Positions 15,686-23,851 of a stretch of 64,000 bases of DNA are shown here, one piece after another. A program made the position numbers and the translations under genes. The DNA is from a virus, in the IMG/VR virus record IMGVR_UViG_3300010885_039075, positions 1 through 64,000 of that record; one strand, given 5' to 3'. The notes below the pieces were generated by a model. That model did no database searches and was not told the origin of the DNA. It saw only the letters and a list, made by a program, of their open reading frames with translations. Every line of letters begins with the position of its first letter. The first letter of the stretch is position 1.

Positions 15686-15967
15686 ATGGCTACAGAAACT
15701 TACAATCGTTTGACAGAGCAAGAAAAGCGTGAAGTTCGTATGTATGGCGTTACTGTAGAAGGTATGCGTGAAAGCATCGAATCTAGCATTACTTTTAAGT
15801 TCTCTGGTCCTACAATGATTGCCGCTAGCATACTCAGCGATGCACAAGAAATGATTAACACAGAGTACGGCGACATCGACAGTATGCGAGCAGAAGATGC
15901 TCGCCAAGCAATCAATCGTGCCAAGTGGGTTTTGTTTGAATACATGGATAAGAAGGAGACTGTATAA
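15686..15967 (+). CDS. Unknown early protein
   Basis: A 93-residue helical, acidic protein with AAGGACAGC before the start. No motif recognised. The stop overlaps the next ATG (TAATG), opening an operon of small genes that runs to about 19.1 kb. Confidence 0.7.
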   Translation: MATETYNRLTEQEKREVRMYGVTVEGMRESIESSITFKFSGPTMIAASILSDAQEMINTEYGDIDSMRAEDARQAINRAKWVLFEYMDKKETV

Positions 15968-16242
15968 TGTTGTTCACCCTAGAAATTTACAAGATGGACC
16001 GTCGTACCAAAGAAGGTCAGCGACTGGTTGGCAAGTATGACTATGACCGCAAAGACAAAAAGTCAATGGAGCGTGAGATCTCTGCGCTCTATCCTACTTA
16101 CAAAAAGAAAGACGGCTATATCTTTAACGTGATAGAGACCACGGTCAAGCGTACTAACTTAATAGGTGGTGCTGAGTTTGAAGAGCGTTATGACACTCCT
16201 TATTTCTGCTCACCCAGTTCTGAATCTTTTTGGAGTATGTAA
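15967..16242 (+). CDS. Unknown early protein
   Basis: 91 residues, Lys/Arg-rich with alternating strands (FTLEIYKMDRRT, GYIFNVIETTVKR). Possibly nucleic-acid binding by charge; no family recognised. Confidence 0.65.
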   Translation: MLFTLEIYKMDRRTKEGQRLVGKYDYDRKDKKSMEREISALYPTYKKKDGYIFNVIETTVKRTNLIGGAEFEERYDTPYFCSPSSESFWSM

Positions 16243-16243
16243 A

Positions 16244-16735
16244 ATGAATTGCAGTCCTACTATTACCGCAGAAGATTTTAAGACCATTCACAATGCAGTC
16301 TGTGAAATCCGTAGCGTCTATGAAACCATTCAAGGTGTAGTGCGCGAGCCGATCAGCGACAAGCTGGCCACAGCAATTCGAGAAATTGAAACAGGACTTG
16401 CTGATGCTTATAAACAAGACAGCAAAAGCTTTGACGACAAATATACTCATTATGACAATGTCAAGCTCAACCTAGGCCTGTCTGCTATTTGGAGTATCTA
16501 CGAAGTCAACAACCTCAGCGACCGTCATCCTTTTGAGGGTGCTGATCGTGTTGTTTACAAAGCCTATGGTGGCCAGCCTGTGAGTTGTAGTATCAACGGA
16601 TTAACTTATGCGGCATTGTATGTCGCGGCCAATGCTTGCATCCGTGACAGCGGAGACAGCCACCACATCTATATCGAGCAGTTTACACCTGCCAAATATG
16701 ATTCACGTACACTTATTCTTTCTACAGGAAGTTGA
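16244..16735 (+). CDS. Unknown early protein
   Basis: 163 residues from ATG 16244, 1 nt after the previous stop; an earlier in-frame ATG at 16166 lies inside that gene. Mostly helical at the start, then an Ala/Tyr/Cys-containing region. No motif. Confidence 0.65.
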   Translation: MNCSPTITAEDFKTIHNAVCEIRSVYETIQGVVREPISDKLATAIREIETGLADAYKQDSKSFDDKYTHYDNVKLNLGLSAIWSIYEVNNLSDRHPFEGADRVVYKAYGGQPVSCSINGLTYAALYVAANACIRDSGDSHHIYIEQFTPAKYDSRTLILSTGS

Positions 16736-16736
16736 T

Positions 16737-16982
16737 ATGAACAGTAAAGAAATTAAAATAGAAAATTTGTCCGAGTATCAAGTTGAAATGCTGGACATTA
16801 TGTGGGCAATTGAATCAGCCGAAGAATATGTTTCTTGGTTTGAAAATCTTGACAGTGAAGATCAGCGTTTGGCAGAATCTTTGCAACATTTAATCATTCT
16901 AGAGACCATGGAAGAAATGATGAACAGCTACAAGGATGCTAAACGAGTATTGAAAAAATTTACACTCGGAGCTAAAAAATGA
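16737..16982 (+). CDS. Unknown acidic helical protein
   Basis: 81 residues, start at 16737 after AGGAAG. Glu-rich helices with a basic end (KRVLKKFTLGAKK). ATGA overlap with the next gene. Confidence 0.65.
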   Translation: MNSKEIKIENLSEYQVEMLDIMWAIESAEEYVSWFENLDSEDQRLAESLQHLIILETMEEMMNSYKDAKRVLKKFTLGAKK

Positions 16983-17269
16983 GAGAAAACAAAGGCACTT
17001 GCCCTGTATGTAATGGCTCTGGCCGTGTGCCAGCCGGTGACAACCAGTATAAACATGTTCGCGCAGGCTATGACAAAGACACAGATACTTTTGGTTGCAA
17101 TAATTGCGGCGGCCAATATATGTTTGGTCGAGCCAGCGGTGAAGTTGACCTTAATCGCGAAGGCCTGCCTTGCACCCATGCTTATCGAAGCGAAACTGTT
17201 GGTCGCTGTTTGACTGAATATAATTGTATTCACTGTGGTGATCGTTATCAAATTGATTCAGGGGATTAA
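16979..17269 (+). CDS. Zinc-ribbon protein, DnaJ-like cysteine repeats
   Basis: 96 residues with CPVCNGSG, CNNCGG and CIHCG pairs. CxxCxGxG is the DnaJ zinc-finger unit. At least two zinc sites are likely. No J domain. It may act as a chaperone-like or RNA-binding finger. Confidence 0.7.
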   Translation: MRENKGTCPVCNGSGRVPAGDNQYKHVRAGYDKDTDTFGCNNCGGQYMFGRASGEVDLNREGLPCTHAYRSETVGRCLTEYNCIHCGDRYQIDSGD

Positions 17270-17271
17270 AA

Positions 17272-17742
17272 ATGGCAACACGTAGTCGTATCGCTGTTAT
17301 GCATGGCGATAAAATTAAATCTGTTTACTGCCATTGGGATGGCTACTTGTCACACAATGGAGCAATTCTTCAGGAGTTTTATGATTCATCGAAAGCAAAC
17401 CAGCTCGTGGCCCTTGGGAACATCAGTAGCCTCCGTCGAAACATCGGGGAGAAACATGCTTTCAGTGAACTGGACATCTCCGACGAGGATCGTGTCCAAT
17501 TCCAGTTGGATCACAAAGACTCCTGTACATTCTATGGACGCGACCGTGAAGATGAAGGTCAAGAATTCATAGTAGCACATTCATTCAATGAGTTTCTCAG
17601 TCAAGTAGAAGATTCTACTGCTGAGTTTTATTATGTTATGAAAGAAGGTGTTTGGTATGTGGGTGCTGTATATTCGGTGCCTGGTCTTATCGCCAACGGA
17701 TTAGTGCCTTTGGCTGAAGTAATTGAAAAGGAATTTGTATAA
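17272..17742 (+). CDS. Conserved phage protein of unknown function
   Basis: 156 residues beginning MATRSRIAV, with the block VYCHWDGYLSHNG. This start and block recur in many phage and bacterial proteins I recognise, but no activity is known to me. Overlaps the next ATG by one base. Confidence 0.7.
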   Translation: MATRSRIAVMHGDKIKSVYCHWDGYLSHNGAILQEFYDSSKANQLVALGNISSLRRNIGEKHAFSELDISDEDRVQFQLDHKDSCTFYGRDREDEGQEFIVAHSFNEFLSQVEDSTAEFYYVMKEGVWYVGAVYSVPGLIANGLVPLAEVIEKEFV

Positions 17743-17948
17743 TGCAAGTATTATTGGGCGCATTTATTTTGGCAACAATCATTATTGTTGCAGTCGGCCT
17801 GCTGTTCAGTTTGCCAGTTATGTTGTTATGGAACGGCTGTTTGGTTGGTGCTATTAATGGCATCAATGAGATTTCTTGGCTACAGGCCTGGGGAATTTTA
17901 GTTCTCTGCGGATTGTTGTTTAAGACTCAAATTAACAAAAAGGATTGA
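17742..17948 (+). CDS. Two-helix small membrane protein
   Basis: 68 residues with a long hydrophobic helix (ILATIIIVAVGLLFSLPVML) and a second (WLQAWGILVLCGLLF), ending in Lys/Asp. Conserved type in aquatic phages; role unknown. Confidence 0.65.
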   Translation: MQVLLGAFILATIIIVAVGLLFSLPVMLLWNGCLVGAINGINEISWLQAWGILVLCGLLFKTQINKKD

Positions 17949-17950
17949 TT

Positions 17951-18124
17951 ATGTGGAGCATGTTTTCCTTGGTAATGGGCCTACTATTTGTAATGATCGG
18001 AGTAGGCACAATTGAAACCAGTATTTCTAACATGGAAATGTTTTATGGAGTAGTGTGGGCATTGAATGGTTTAGTGTTCATGTTGATTGGTGTTAGTTTT
18101 ATTAACGAAGGAGAAAAAGAATGA
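17951..18124 (+). CDS. 57-residue membrane protein
   Basis: MWSMFSLVMGLLFVMIGVG and LNGLVFMLIGVSFI form two membrane helices around a short loop. Its stop overlaps the next ATG (GAATGA), supporting translation. Confidence 0.6.
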   Translation: MWSMFSLVMGLLFVMIGVGTIETSISNMEMFYGVVWALNGLVFMLIGVSFINEGEKE

Positions 18125-18309
18125 GTGTTATGTCTGAACTAGATTGGGAAATTGAACTTCGTGCCTGCGAAGAAGGCATGGGCCCAAAAGAAATTGCCAT
18201 GGATCTTAATATTCCCATCGATATTGTTGTTGGATGGTTTCGTTCAAACGGCATTGCTGTTAAAATTAGTACAGAAGAACTTAGTCCTTACGCAACAGTG
18301 AACTCATGA
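18121..18309 (+). CDS. Small HTH-like protein
   Basis: 62 residues. EEGMGPKEIAMDLNIPIDIVVGWF reads as a helix-turn-helix of the sigma-region-4/transposase type. Probably a DNA-binding regulator. Confidence 0.6.
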   Translation: MSVMSELDWEIELRACEEGMGPKEIAMDLNIPIDIVVGWFRSNGIAVKISTEELSPYATVNS

Positions 18310-18629
18310 ATAAATTTTTAGCTATGTGGGACTGTAATGGTCTTGAATGCCTTTTTGATATCACAGATTTAGAAGGCGATAATTTTATGTCAAAGTTAAA
18401 AGGAGAAACATCTAAGACTCCTTTTAACTTGACCACCATGATGATGCGAGCCCGATATAATAGTCAGCGTAGTTATGAAATTTATATTTTTGACACAGAT
18501 GAAACCATGGACTATGACTTTGTTCGATCAATGTTTGAAGACAGTCCACAAATAATCGTTGATTCAATTCGAGAGCATGGTAGAAAACTCTACAGTGATT
18601 ATAATAAACAGACCAAGGCCATTGCATGA
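18306..18629 (+). CDS. Unknown early protein
   Basis: A 107-residue alpha/beta protein with strands AMWDCNGLECLFDI and YEIYIFDTDE. Coupled on both sides by 4-nt overlaps. No family recognised. Confidence 0.65.
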   Translation: MNKFLAMWDCNGLECLFDITDLEGDNFMSKLKGETSKTPFNLTTMMMRARYNSQRSYEIYIFDTDETMDYDFVRSMFEDSPQIIVDSIREHGRKLYSDYNKQTKAIA

Positions 18630-18844
18630 TATCTGTTTATATTAAAGGCGCAGGCAATGCTATTGATGTCACTGAATGGATCAAGCATAATTTATCCAAC
18701 TGTTGGTATGAATTAAAGTTTAATTACAATTCGCCATTCAGTGACATTTATAAATTTGAATTTAAATCTAAATCTGATGCTACAATGGTGGCATTGAAAT
18801 GGGGAAATGAATATGGCCGGTTGGAACACAATTCAGCAACTTGA
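18626..18844 (+). CDS. Member of the tandem ...DAMxFxLRW family
   Basis: 72 residues. The block SKSDATMVALKWG matches the C-terminal signature shared by the run of small genes at 21190-23134, so this is an outlying copy. It is a ferredoxin-like strand-helix-strand by pattern. Function unknown. Confidence 0.65.
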   Translation: MISVYIKGAGNAIDVTEWIKHNLSNCWYELKFNYNSPFSDIYKFEFKSKSDATMVALKWGNEYGRLEHNSAT

Positions 18845-19145
18845 AAGCTTGCAAAGGCGTGTGCATAGACTAGGGTTTATGTTGGCGCATCCTAAACACG
18901 GAAGCCTAGAACATGTAGCTCTGCGTCCATTGGATGATCACAGACCGCATTACTCTAGAGACGCTGAGTTTTTTATTGGTTCTTTAGAAGATTTAGAAGT
19001 GTGGCTTCAGGGCTATACATGGGCCGAGAACTACTATTCTATGCTAAAACTAATAGACATCAAGAAAATTAATCGTCAAGAAGATGCATATCGGCAGTCT
19101 AGGTTTTTTAAAAAATTAAAAGGCGTTGAAGAAAAGACGGCATAA
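18807..19145 (+). CDS. Unknown early protein
   Basis: 112 residues (or 110 from ATG 18813). It contains the block FIGSLEDLEVWLQGYTWA and is basic at the end (FFKKLKG). Overlaps the previous gene by 38 nt. Confidence 0.6.
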   Translation: MNMAGWNTIQQLESLQRRVHRLGFMLAHPKHGSLEHVALRPLDDHRPHYSRDAEFFIGSLEDLEVWLQGYTWAENYYSMLKLIDIKKINRQEDAYRQSRFFKKLKGVEEKTA

Positions 19146-19148
19146 ATA
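19141..19148 (+). promoter_or_regulatory. Late promoter box CATAAATA, 5-nt gap
   Basis: CATAAATA ends exactly 5 nt before the desaturase ATG; no ribosome site can fit. Confidence 0.6.
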
Positions 19149-19153
19149 CTCGT

Positions 19154-19921
19154 ATGACAAACATTAAAGAGTATTTTGGTCCAACTAAAACGTCCACGGA
19201 CATTTATAGAATCGTAGCACATATCGCGTTAGTATACCTGATTTTTACAGGTACAATGCGAGAATGGATTATTGCATTCTGTGTTTATTATTTTACAGTG
19301 ACTATTGCTGGTACAGTTGTACTACATAGATTAATGTCACATCGAACCTTCAAGGCACCAAAGTGGTTTGAATATTTAGGCAGTTTATTGATTACTCTGC
19401 ATGGAAGTTGTGTAAGTGCCATGTCATGGGTAGCATTGCATAGAGAACATCATAGACACACTGACACTGAAAAAGATCCGCATAGTCCACGATTCTTTGG
19501 ATATTGGCGTGTACAATTTCGTGTAAGTAGAAATCCTAATTTCAAATATATCACAGACTTGGCGCGAGACAAGGTTCATACCTTTATTCACAGCTATCAT
19601 TGGCCAATTTGTTTGACTTATGCGGCCATACTTTATTGTATAGATCCTAGAGCTGTAATTTACTTTTGGTTAGTGCCTGGCATATTTGTTTGGCACGGCG
19701 GTAGCACAACCAATACACTAAATCATAGTCCGATTGGATATAAAAATTATCCAGATGCTAAAGATCATAGTGTTAACAATCCAATTACAGGTATTTTGGT
19801 AGCAGGCGAAGGTTGGCATAATAATCATCATTACCAACCTTGGAACCCAAGAATTGGACATAAGTGGTGGGAATTTGACATGGGTTGGCAAGTTATTAAA
19901 TTAATAAGAACAGACAAATAA
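19154..19921 (+). CDS. Membrane fatty-acid desaturase (delta-9 type)
   Basis: 255 residues. Three histidine boxes for the di-iron site: HRLMSH (58-63), HREHHRH (96-102) and GWHNNHH (about 220-226). The membrane helices between them are as expected for acyl-CoA/acyl-lipid desaturases. It would add a double bond to host lipids. A paralogue lies at 49178. Expressed from a short-gap late box. Confidence 0.9.
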   Translation: MTNIKEYFGPTKTSTDIYRIVAHIALVYLIFTGTMREWIIAFCVYYFTVTIAGTVVLHRLMSHRTFKAPKWFEYLGSLLITLHGSCVSAMSWVALHREHHRHTDTEKDPHSPRFFGYWRVQFRVSRNPNFKYITDLARDKVHTFIHSYHWPICLTYAAILYCIDPRAVIYFWLVPGIFVWHGGSTTNTLNHSPIGYKNYPDAKDHSVNNPITGILVAGEGWHNNHHYQPWNPRIGHKWWEFDMGWQVIKLIRTDK

Positions 19922-19925
19922 TTAA

Positions 19926-19977
19926 TTGACAACAAATAAAAATCTTGCTATAATAAACTCTAGCAAGATTTTTTTAG
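19926..19977 (+). promoter_or_regulatory. Consensus promoter inside a terminator hairpin
   Basis: TTGACA (19926-19931), 17-nt spacer, TATAAT (19949-19954). A 13-bp stem (19938-19950 with 19961-19973) followed by T-run terminates the desaturase transcript. The -10 lies at the stem/loop, so RNA started here (about 19961) lacks the 5' arm and escapes termination. Confidence 0.85.
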
Positions 19978-19986
19978 GATTTTATT

Positions 19987-20478
19987 ATGCCATGGATTGA
20001 AAACGTAAGTCTAGGAGACATTCCTAAGGGTCGACACCATAACGCCGGTGAAAACAGTATGCTGATTCAAATTGTTGATCCAGCTATGGAGTTCCCTGTG
20101 CCCATGCACCAATTCAAAGAGACTCATCAATTTGAATTTTTGGACCTAGAACAAGACGACAAATTCGGAGAAGAATTTAAAGTAACCGATGAGCAAGCAG
20201 AAAAGCTTGTTCAACTATTGCAACATGCCCTGGACAAACGAATGAATGTGGTTGTACATTGTGTGGCAGGTGTTTGTCGTAGTGGTGCAGTCTGCGAAAT
20301 TGGAGTTATGCTAGGTTTCGATGACACAGAAGTGTTTCGCAGTCCCAACTTAATGGTCAAGCACAAAATGATGAAAGTCTTGGGTTGGACCTATGATGAA
20401 AATGAAGCCCATACAATTAACGGCGTTACATTGGACAGTGGTTTAATTGTGCCTAAAAACTATGAAGGAGATATCTAA
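19987..20478 (+). CDS. Dual-specificity/tyrosine phosphatase-like protein
   Basis: 163 residues. VHCVAGVCRSG holds the CX5R loop with nucleophile C92 and R98. The general-acid Asp is probably in the LDLEQDD region. It could dephosphorylate host proteins or nucleotides. The stop overlaps the next ATG. Confidence 0.85.
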   Translation: MPWIENVSLGDIPKGRHHNAGENSMLIQIVDPAMEFPVPMHQFKETHQFEFLDLEQDDKFGEEFKVTDEQAEKLVQLLQHALDKRMNVVVHCVAGVCRSGAVCEIGVMLGFDDTEVFRSPNLMVKHKMMKVLGWTYDENEAHTINGVTLDSGLIVPKNYEGDI

Positions 20479-20726
20479 TGACTGATAAAACTAAACCTGA
20501 AATTGTTTTTGCCCCAGGTTGTTTTGACAACTTCGAAGGTACACAAGAAGAACTAGATGAATTTGTCAAGGAAATTACAAGGCTGTTAGAAAGTGGAGAA
20601 GCACTAGAACAGTCGACGCCTATAGATTTAGACAGTCTCGATCCCGAAGAGCTTGGCAAGCTATTGCCCTTTTTAGTTGAATTCGATGACCATGATTTAC
20701 CGGAAGATAAACGTATCCTTAACTGA
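20478..20726 (+). CDS. Conserved acidic phage protein
   Basis: 82 residues, very acidic. The start FAPGCFDNFEGTQEELDE is a pattern I recognise from many T4-like aquatic phage proteins of unknown role. Coupled to the phosphatase gene. Confidence 0.7.
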   Translation: MTDKTKPEIVFAPGCFDNFEGTQEELDEFVKEITRLLESGEALEQSTPIDLDSLDPEELGKLLPFLVEFDDHDLPEDKRILN

Positions 20727-20741
20727 TAAATTTTGATTACT

Positions 20742-21212
20742 ATGACAAAAAAAATTTACTATGAAAAAGTTGGTCGCAGATACGTGCCTGTGGCTGAGTA
20801 TGACAACGACTACCTAGATAGTTTTCCCAAAGGTAATCATTTGGTTATGTGCTATCCAGGCGGGTCTAGTCGCAGGTTTAACATCGAACCTAATTATGCG
20901 GCTATGATTGCCGCGGGCCGTGTTGCCGAAGATGTCATCAGCAAGGCAGTAGTCCAGGCCAGTGAAATGCGTCCGCATCGCAAACCTATTACCGAGAAAC
21001 AACAAAAGGCTTGGAAGGCCTTGTCCAAGTCATTCGACGACGATCGCTACTATATAGAACTTCCCAGTGCCAGAGAAATTGCCGAGGAAGGTGTCAAAGC
21101 CATGCAGGAAGAAGCAGATAAATTAATGAAGCACGAAGCAGTTAAACAAGCCTACGATCATTTTATGTTTGTGGCAAAGTTGGCCTACGATGAAGATAAT
21201 ACCAAAAAATAA
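20742..21212 (+). CDS. Conserved phage protein with shared C-terminal motif
   Basis: 156 residues from ATG 20742. HLVMCYPGGSSRRFNI and NYAAMIAAGRVAEDVISKA are blocks common in marine T4-like phages, without known function. It ends in HEAVKQAYDHFMFVAKLA, the same type of tail as in 11446-11844 and 34345-34731. Confidence 0.7.
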   Translation: MTKKIYYEKVGRRYVPVAEYDNDYLDSFPKGNHLVMCYPGGSSRRFNIEPNYAAMIAAGRVAEDVISKAVVQASEMRPHRKPITEKQQKAWKALSKSFDDDRYYIELPSAREIAEEGVKAMQEEADKLMKHEAVKQAYDHFMFVAKLAYDEDNTKK

Positions 21213-21396
21213 CGGCAGATGTATTTTAGAAGTTGAAGAGTTGCTGGACATGTCTGCATGGCGTGATCAAGAAGATCTTGTTGAGATTGTAAACGATTCT
21301 GGTGCAACTAGGAAGTCTTATAACATGTGGTTATTTCCTGACATTAAAAGTGCCGAAGAATTTATTTTTATGTATAAACTAAAATATGAAAATTAA
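21190..21396 (+). CDS. Tandem ...FxLRW family, copy 1
   Basis: 68 residues from ATG 21190, inside the end of the preceding gene. The tail SAEEFIFMYKLKYEN is the family signature in a variant form. First of eight neighbouring copies. Confidence 0.6.
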   Translation: MKIIPKNNGRCILEVEELLDMSAWRDQEDLVEIVNDSGATRKSYNMWLFPDIKSAEEFIFMYKLKYEN

Positions 21397-21709
21397 AGTT
21401 CGTAAATTAGATCGACGATTTACTGGTCACGACAAGTGGCAGTATTTTGTTGATTTTAAACCCAGCAATTATTTAACAGAGGATGCTAAAGAATATTTCT
21501 TTGCAGTTCGTGTGTGGTGCTGGGAACAATGGGGACCTAGCAGAGAAGCAAATAGATATCATAGTTCCAAATTAGAACGTAGTCCCGAGCTTCATCCCGA
21601 AGTAAAAGATAAAAATCCAAATTGGTCGTGGATTATAGACGATTATAAATTTAGAATTTATCTGCGAAGTCTAGATGAAGCGGCTATGTTTACACTGAAA
21701 TGGTCATGA
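21386..21709 (+). CDS. Tandem ...FxLRW family, copy 2
   Basis: 107 residues ending LDEAAMFTLKWS. The N-terminal part (YFVDFKPSNYL, YFFAVRVWCWEQWGP) is larger than in its neighbours. Overlaps both neighbours by 10-11 nt. Confidence 0.65.
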   Translation: MKIKVRKLDRRFTGHDKWQYFVDFKPSNYLTEDAKEYFFAVRVWCWEQWGPSREANRYHSSKLERSPELHPEVKDKNPNWSWIIDDYKFRIYLRSLDEAAMFTLKWS

Positions 21710-21915
21710 GAGTTTTAAAGAAAGAATTGTGGCCTTATAAGATCAAGGTCGGTGAGAAAGAATTTACTACGTCTATTACTGACATAGAAATATGGTTGGG
21801 AGAACAGCTAGGCACATTCAAAGGTCGGTGGAATGTTGTTTATCAATCTAACTGTACACATTTTTACTTTCGTGAACAAGAAGATGCTATGATATTTGCG
21901 TTGAGATGGTCATGA
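21700..21915 (+). CDS. Tandem ...FxLRW family, copy 3
   Basis: 71 residues ending EQEDAMIFALRWS. The stop TGA overlaps the next start inside TGGTCATGA, the same junction sequence as between other copies. Confidence 0.65.
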   Translation: MVMRVLKKELWPYKIKVGEKEFTTSITDIEIWLGEQLGTFKGRWNVVYQSNCTHFYFREQEDAMIFALRWS

Positions 21916-22274
21916 AATTAGAACCTTTTCAACAACAGATATTTGATAACTTAACAAAATTTAAACGCCGTGGTGTGGTTCAACTTACAGGCAGACAAAC
22001 GGGTAAAAGTACAATTAGTCAATATCTTCATCAATGGCAGGATATGCAAGAGCAACAGCAACCTAAATGTAAAATTATCAGTAGTGCAGAAGTAGATGGC
22101 AAGATTTGGCACACCATCACTTGTCGCAAGGAAGTGTCCGTGTGGATTCGAGAGAACAGCGTTGAAAACAATTCTTGGTATGAACATATTGATGACAAGT
22201 GGACGGTGCATCGAAATATGTTTGACATCAGTGAAGAACTGTATATGATGGTAGTATTAAGGTTCGGCAAGTGA
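21906..22274 (+). CDS. Copy 4: P-loop-like front fused to the family tail
   Basis: 122 residues. FQQQIFDNLTKF...RRGVVQLTGRQTGKSTIS looks like the front of a helicase/terminase ATPase with Walker A (GRQTGKST). No Walker B follows; the rest ends in ISEELYMMVVLRFGK, a variant of the family tail. So it is a truncated ATPase front joined to the small domain. Confidence 0.65.
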   Translation: MVMKLEPFQQQIFDNLTKFKRRGVVQLTGRQTGKSTISQYLHQWQDMQEQQQPKCKIISSAEVDGKIWHTITCRKEVSVWIRENSVENNSWYEHIDDKWTVHRNMFDISEELYMMVVLRFGK

Positions 22275-22453
22275 CAGTTACCTTACCCTACGATCCAGTT
22301 TGGGCTCCGTTAGATTGGGCTAAAGAACATTGTCCAAGTTATATTTCTAATGATTTACATCAGGATGGATATAATACATACGACCATTCAAAAATTGATT
22401 ATTTTTTTAGTGATGAAAAAGATGCCATGATGTTTACGTTAAGATGGTCATGA
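22271..22453 (+). CDS. Tandem ...FxLRW family, copy 5
   Basis: 60 residues ending DEKDAMMFTLRWS, the clearest form of the signature. ATGA-type coupling to copy 4. Confidence 0.65.
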   Translation: MTVTLPYDPVWAPLDWAKEHCPSYISNDLHQDGYNTYDHSKIDYFFSDEKDAMMFTLRWS

Positions 22454-22710
22454 CTAAAGTACATCATTTAGAATTTCACGATGGAATAACTCCTATCAAT
22501 CCAGGTAATATTTTTGGAGAAATAATTTTACCACGAGGTTGGACTTGCTGGGTTTACCCCGACGATGATCATGAATTTGAACAGTGGATGGACCAACATT
22601 GCCCTAGTGCTGAATATACTCACAGATTCAACAGTGGCGATCCAATGTACACAGTTTCAATATCGGACGAGCAGGAAATATTGATATTCAATCTTATGTT
22701 CAATGATTAA
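22444..22710 (+). CDS. Tandem ...FxLRW family, copy 6
   Basis: 88 residues ending DEQEILIFNLMFND. Central WVYPDDDHEFEQWM stretch. Overlaps its neighbours. Confidence 0.6.
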   Translation: MVMTKVHHLEFHDGITPINPGNIFGEIILPRGWTCWVYPDDDHEFEQWMDQHCPSAEYTHRFNSGDPMYTVSISDEQEILIFNLMFND

Positions 22711-22921
22711 AATAGAAATAAAAACCAATGCTCGTGAGGTTCTTCCAATAGTACAAAATATTCGAGACGATGGAATGGAAACAGGCAAGGACTTTGATTT
22801 TTATTATATGCAGGCAAGACATGATCCTATTAATGGACACTTGATCGAAGAACCAAAAGTTGTCTTGATGTTTTATAATCAAGAATATGCGTTAATTTTT
22901 AGACTAAAACACGACCTATAA
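22703..22921 (+). CDS. Tandem ...FxLRW family, copy 7
   Basis: 72 residues ending NQEYALIFRLKHDL. Begins MIKIEIKTNA, a strand typical of the small fold. Confidence 0.6.
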   Translation: MIKIEIKTNAREVLPIVQNIRDDGMETGKDFDFYYMQARHDPINGHLIEEPKVVLMFYNQEYALIFRLKHDL

Positions 22922-22942
22922 CATAGTACTAGTAAATAGTAC

Positions 22943-23134
22943 GTGACGAAATTTATTTTAAATCGTTGGGACTTTAAAATTATCGAACGCGACTTGATAG
23001 CCATGGGTCTCGAGCCGTTAACTGAATTTAATTTTGCATGGACTGAAGAGGAACCACGCGGCTGGATGGTGGAATTTTTCAATGACGAAGATGCTTTTAT
23101 GTGGCGATTACAACACGGGCACAAGTGGATTTAA
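22943..23134 (+). CDS. Tandem ...FxLRW family, copy 8 (GTG start)
   Basis: 63 residues from GTG 22943, ending NDEDAFMWRLQHGHKWI. No ATG is available in a sensible place, so the GTG start is likely. Last copy before the next promoter. Confidence 0.55.
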   Translation: MTKFILNRWDFKIIERDLIAMGLEPLTEFNFAWTEEEPRGWMVEFFNDEDAFMWRLQHGHKWI

Positions 23135-23150
23135 CAGAAATTCCCAATAA

Positions 23151-23179
23151 TTGACAGAAATTCACTGTGGCTGTATAAT
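23151..23179 (+). promoter_or_regulatory. Consensus early promoter
   Basis: TTGACA (23151-23156), 17-nt spacer starting GAAATTC, TATAAT (23174-23179). A CTGTATAAT/ATTATACAG dyad (23171-23179, 23210-23218) overlaps the -10 and the gene start. Confidence 0.85.
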
Positions 23180-23185
23180 AAGTAC

Positions 23186-23419
23186 ATGAACAAAGAAAAA
23201 GTAAACGATATTATACAGTGGGTAGGCACATTTTTCATCCTTACGATGTATGTGTTAATGAACTTTTTTAGGGAACTAGGACTAGATCCAGTCTGTGGTT
23301 TACTAGGCGGATTGTGCTATGCATTGTGGGCATATCGTGTTGCAAATAAACCACAGATGTTAGTCAATGTTGTAGCCATTGCAGTATGTGTCGTTGGTTT
23401 ATATAAATCATTTAATTGA
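23186..23419 (+). CDS. Small three-helix membrane protein
   Basis: 77 residues with helices near 12-30, 36-50 and 57-75 (LVNVVAIAVCVVGLY). The start lies only about 7 nt after the -10, so the leader is very short or the message leaderless. Unknown role. Confidence 0.65.
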   Translation: MNKEKVNDIIQWVGTFFILTMYVLMNFFRELGLDPVCGLLGGLCYALWAYRVANKPQMLVNVVAIAVCVVGLYKSFN

Positions 23420-23444
23420 CAGAAATTGGTAACTTTGCTATAAT
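23416..23444 (+). promoter_or_regulatory. Consensus early promoter
   Basis: TTGACA (23416-23421), 17-nt spacer starting GAAATTG, TATAAT (23439-23444). It overlaps the stop of the preceding gene. Confidence 0.88.
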
Positions 23445-23474
23445 ACTTGTATTGTAAACAAAAAGAGGTTCTAC

Positions 23475-23849
23475 ATGAGCGAAGACTTCAAAAGCTGGGA
23501 AGAGATGACTACTCTGGAACAGTATGCCTGCACCTACTGGGATATGTACAAGGATGCCTACGGTGTTCGTCCCCGCGGTATTGATACTACCAGCTGGACA
23601 GAAGCAGACTTTGAACGTGAGTTCGTTCAGTTGGGCCGGACTATCGAAGCCAACTATAAAGAGCAGTTAGAGTCCGAAGCTCGTGCCGTTGTGGCGTTTG
23701 AAGATCGTGTGGCTAATCTTATGCACACCAGCACTAACCGTGACCGAGTGATTGCATGGTTGATGGATGCTGAAGGTGCCAATGGCGACTCGGAGTATTT
23801 TTGTTTTACCCAGGGCTTGCCCTATGGTTATTTTAAGAAGGTTGCTTAA
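23475..23849 (+). CDS. Unknown early protein
   Basis: 124 residues, acidic and aromatic, starting MSEDFKSWEEMTTLEQYA. First gene of an operon running to about 27.0 kb that includes clpP. No family recognised. Confidence 0.7.
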   Translation: MSEDFKSWEEMTTLEQYACTYWDMYKDAYGVRPRGIDTTSWTEADFEREFVQLGRTIEANYKEQLESEARAVVAFEDRVANLMHTSTNRDRVIAWLMDAEGANGDSEYFCFTQGLPYGYFKKVA

Positions 23850-23851
23850 TC

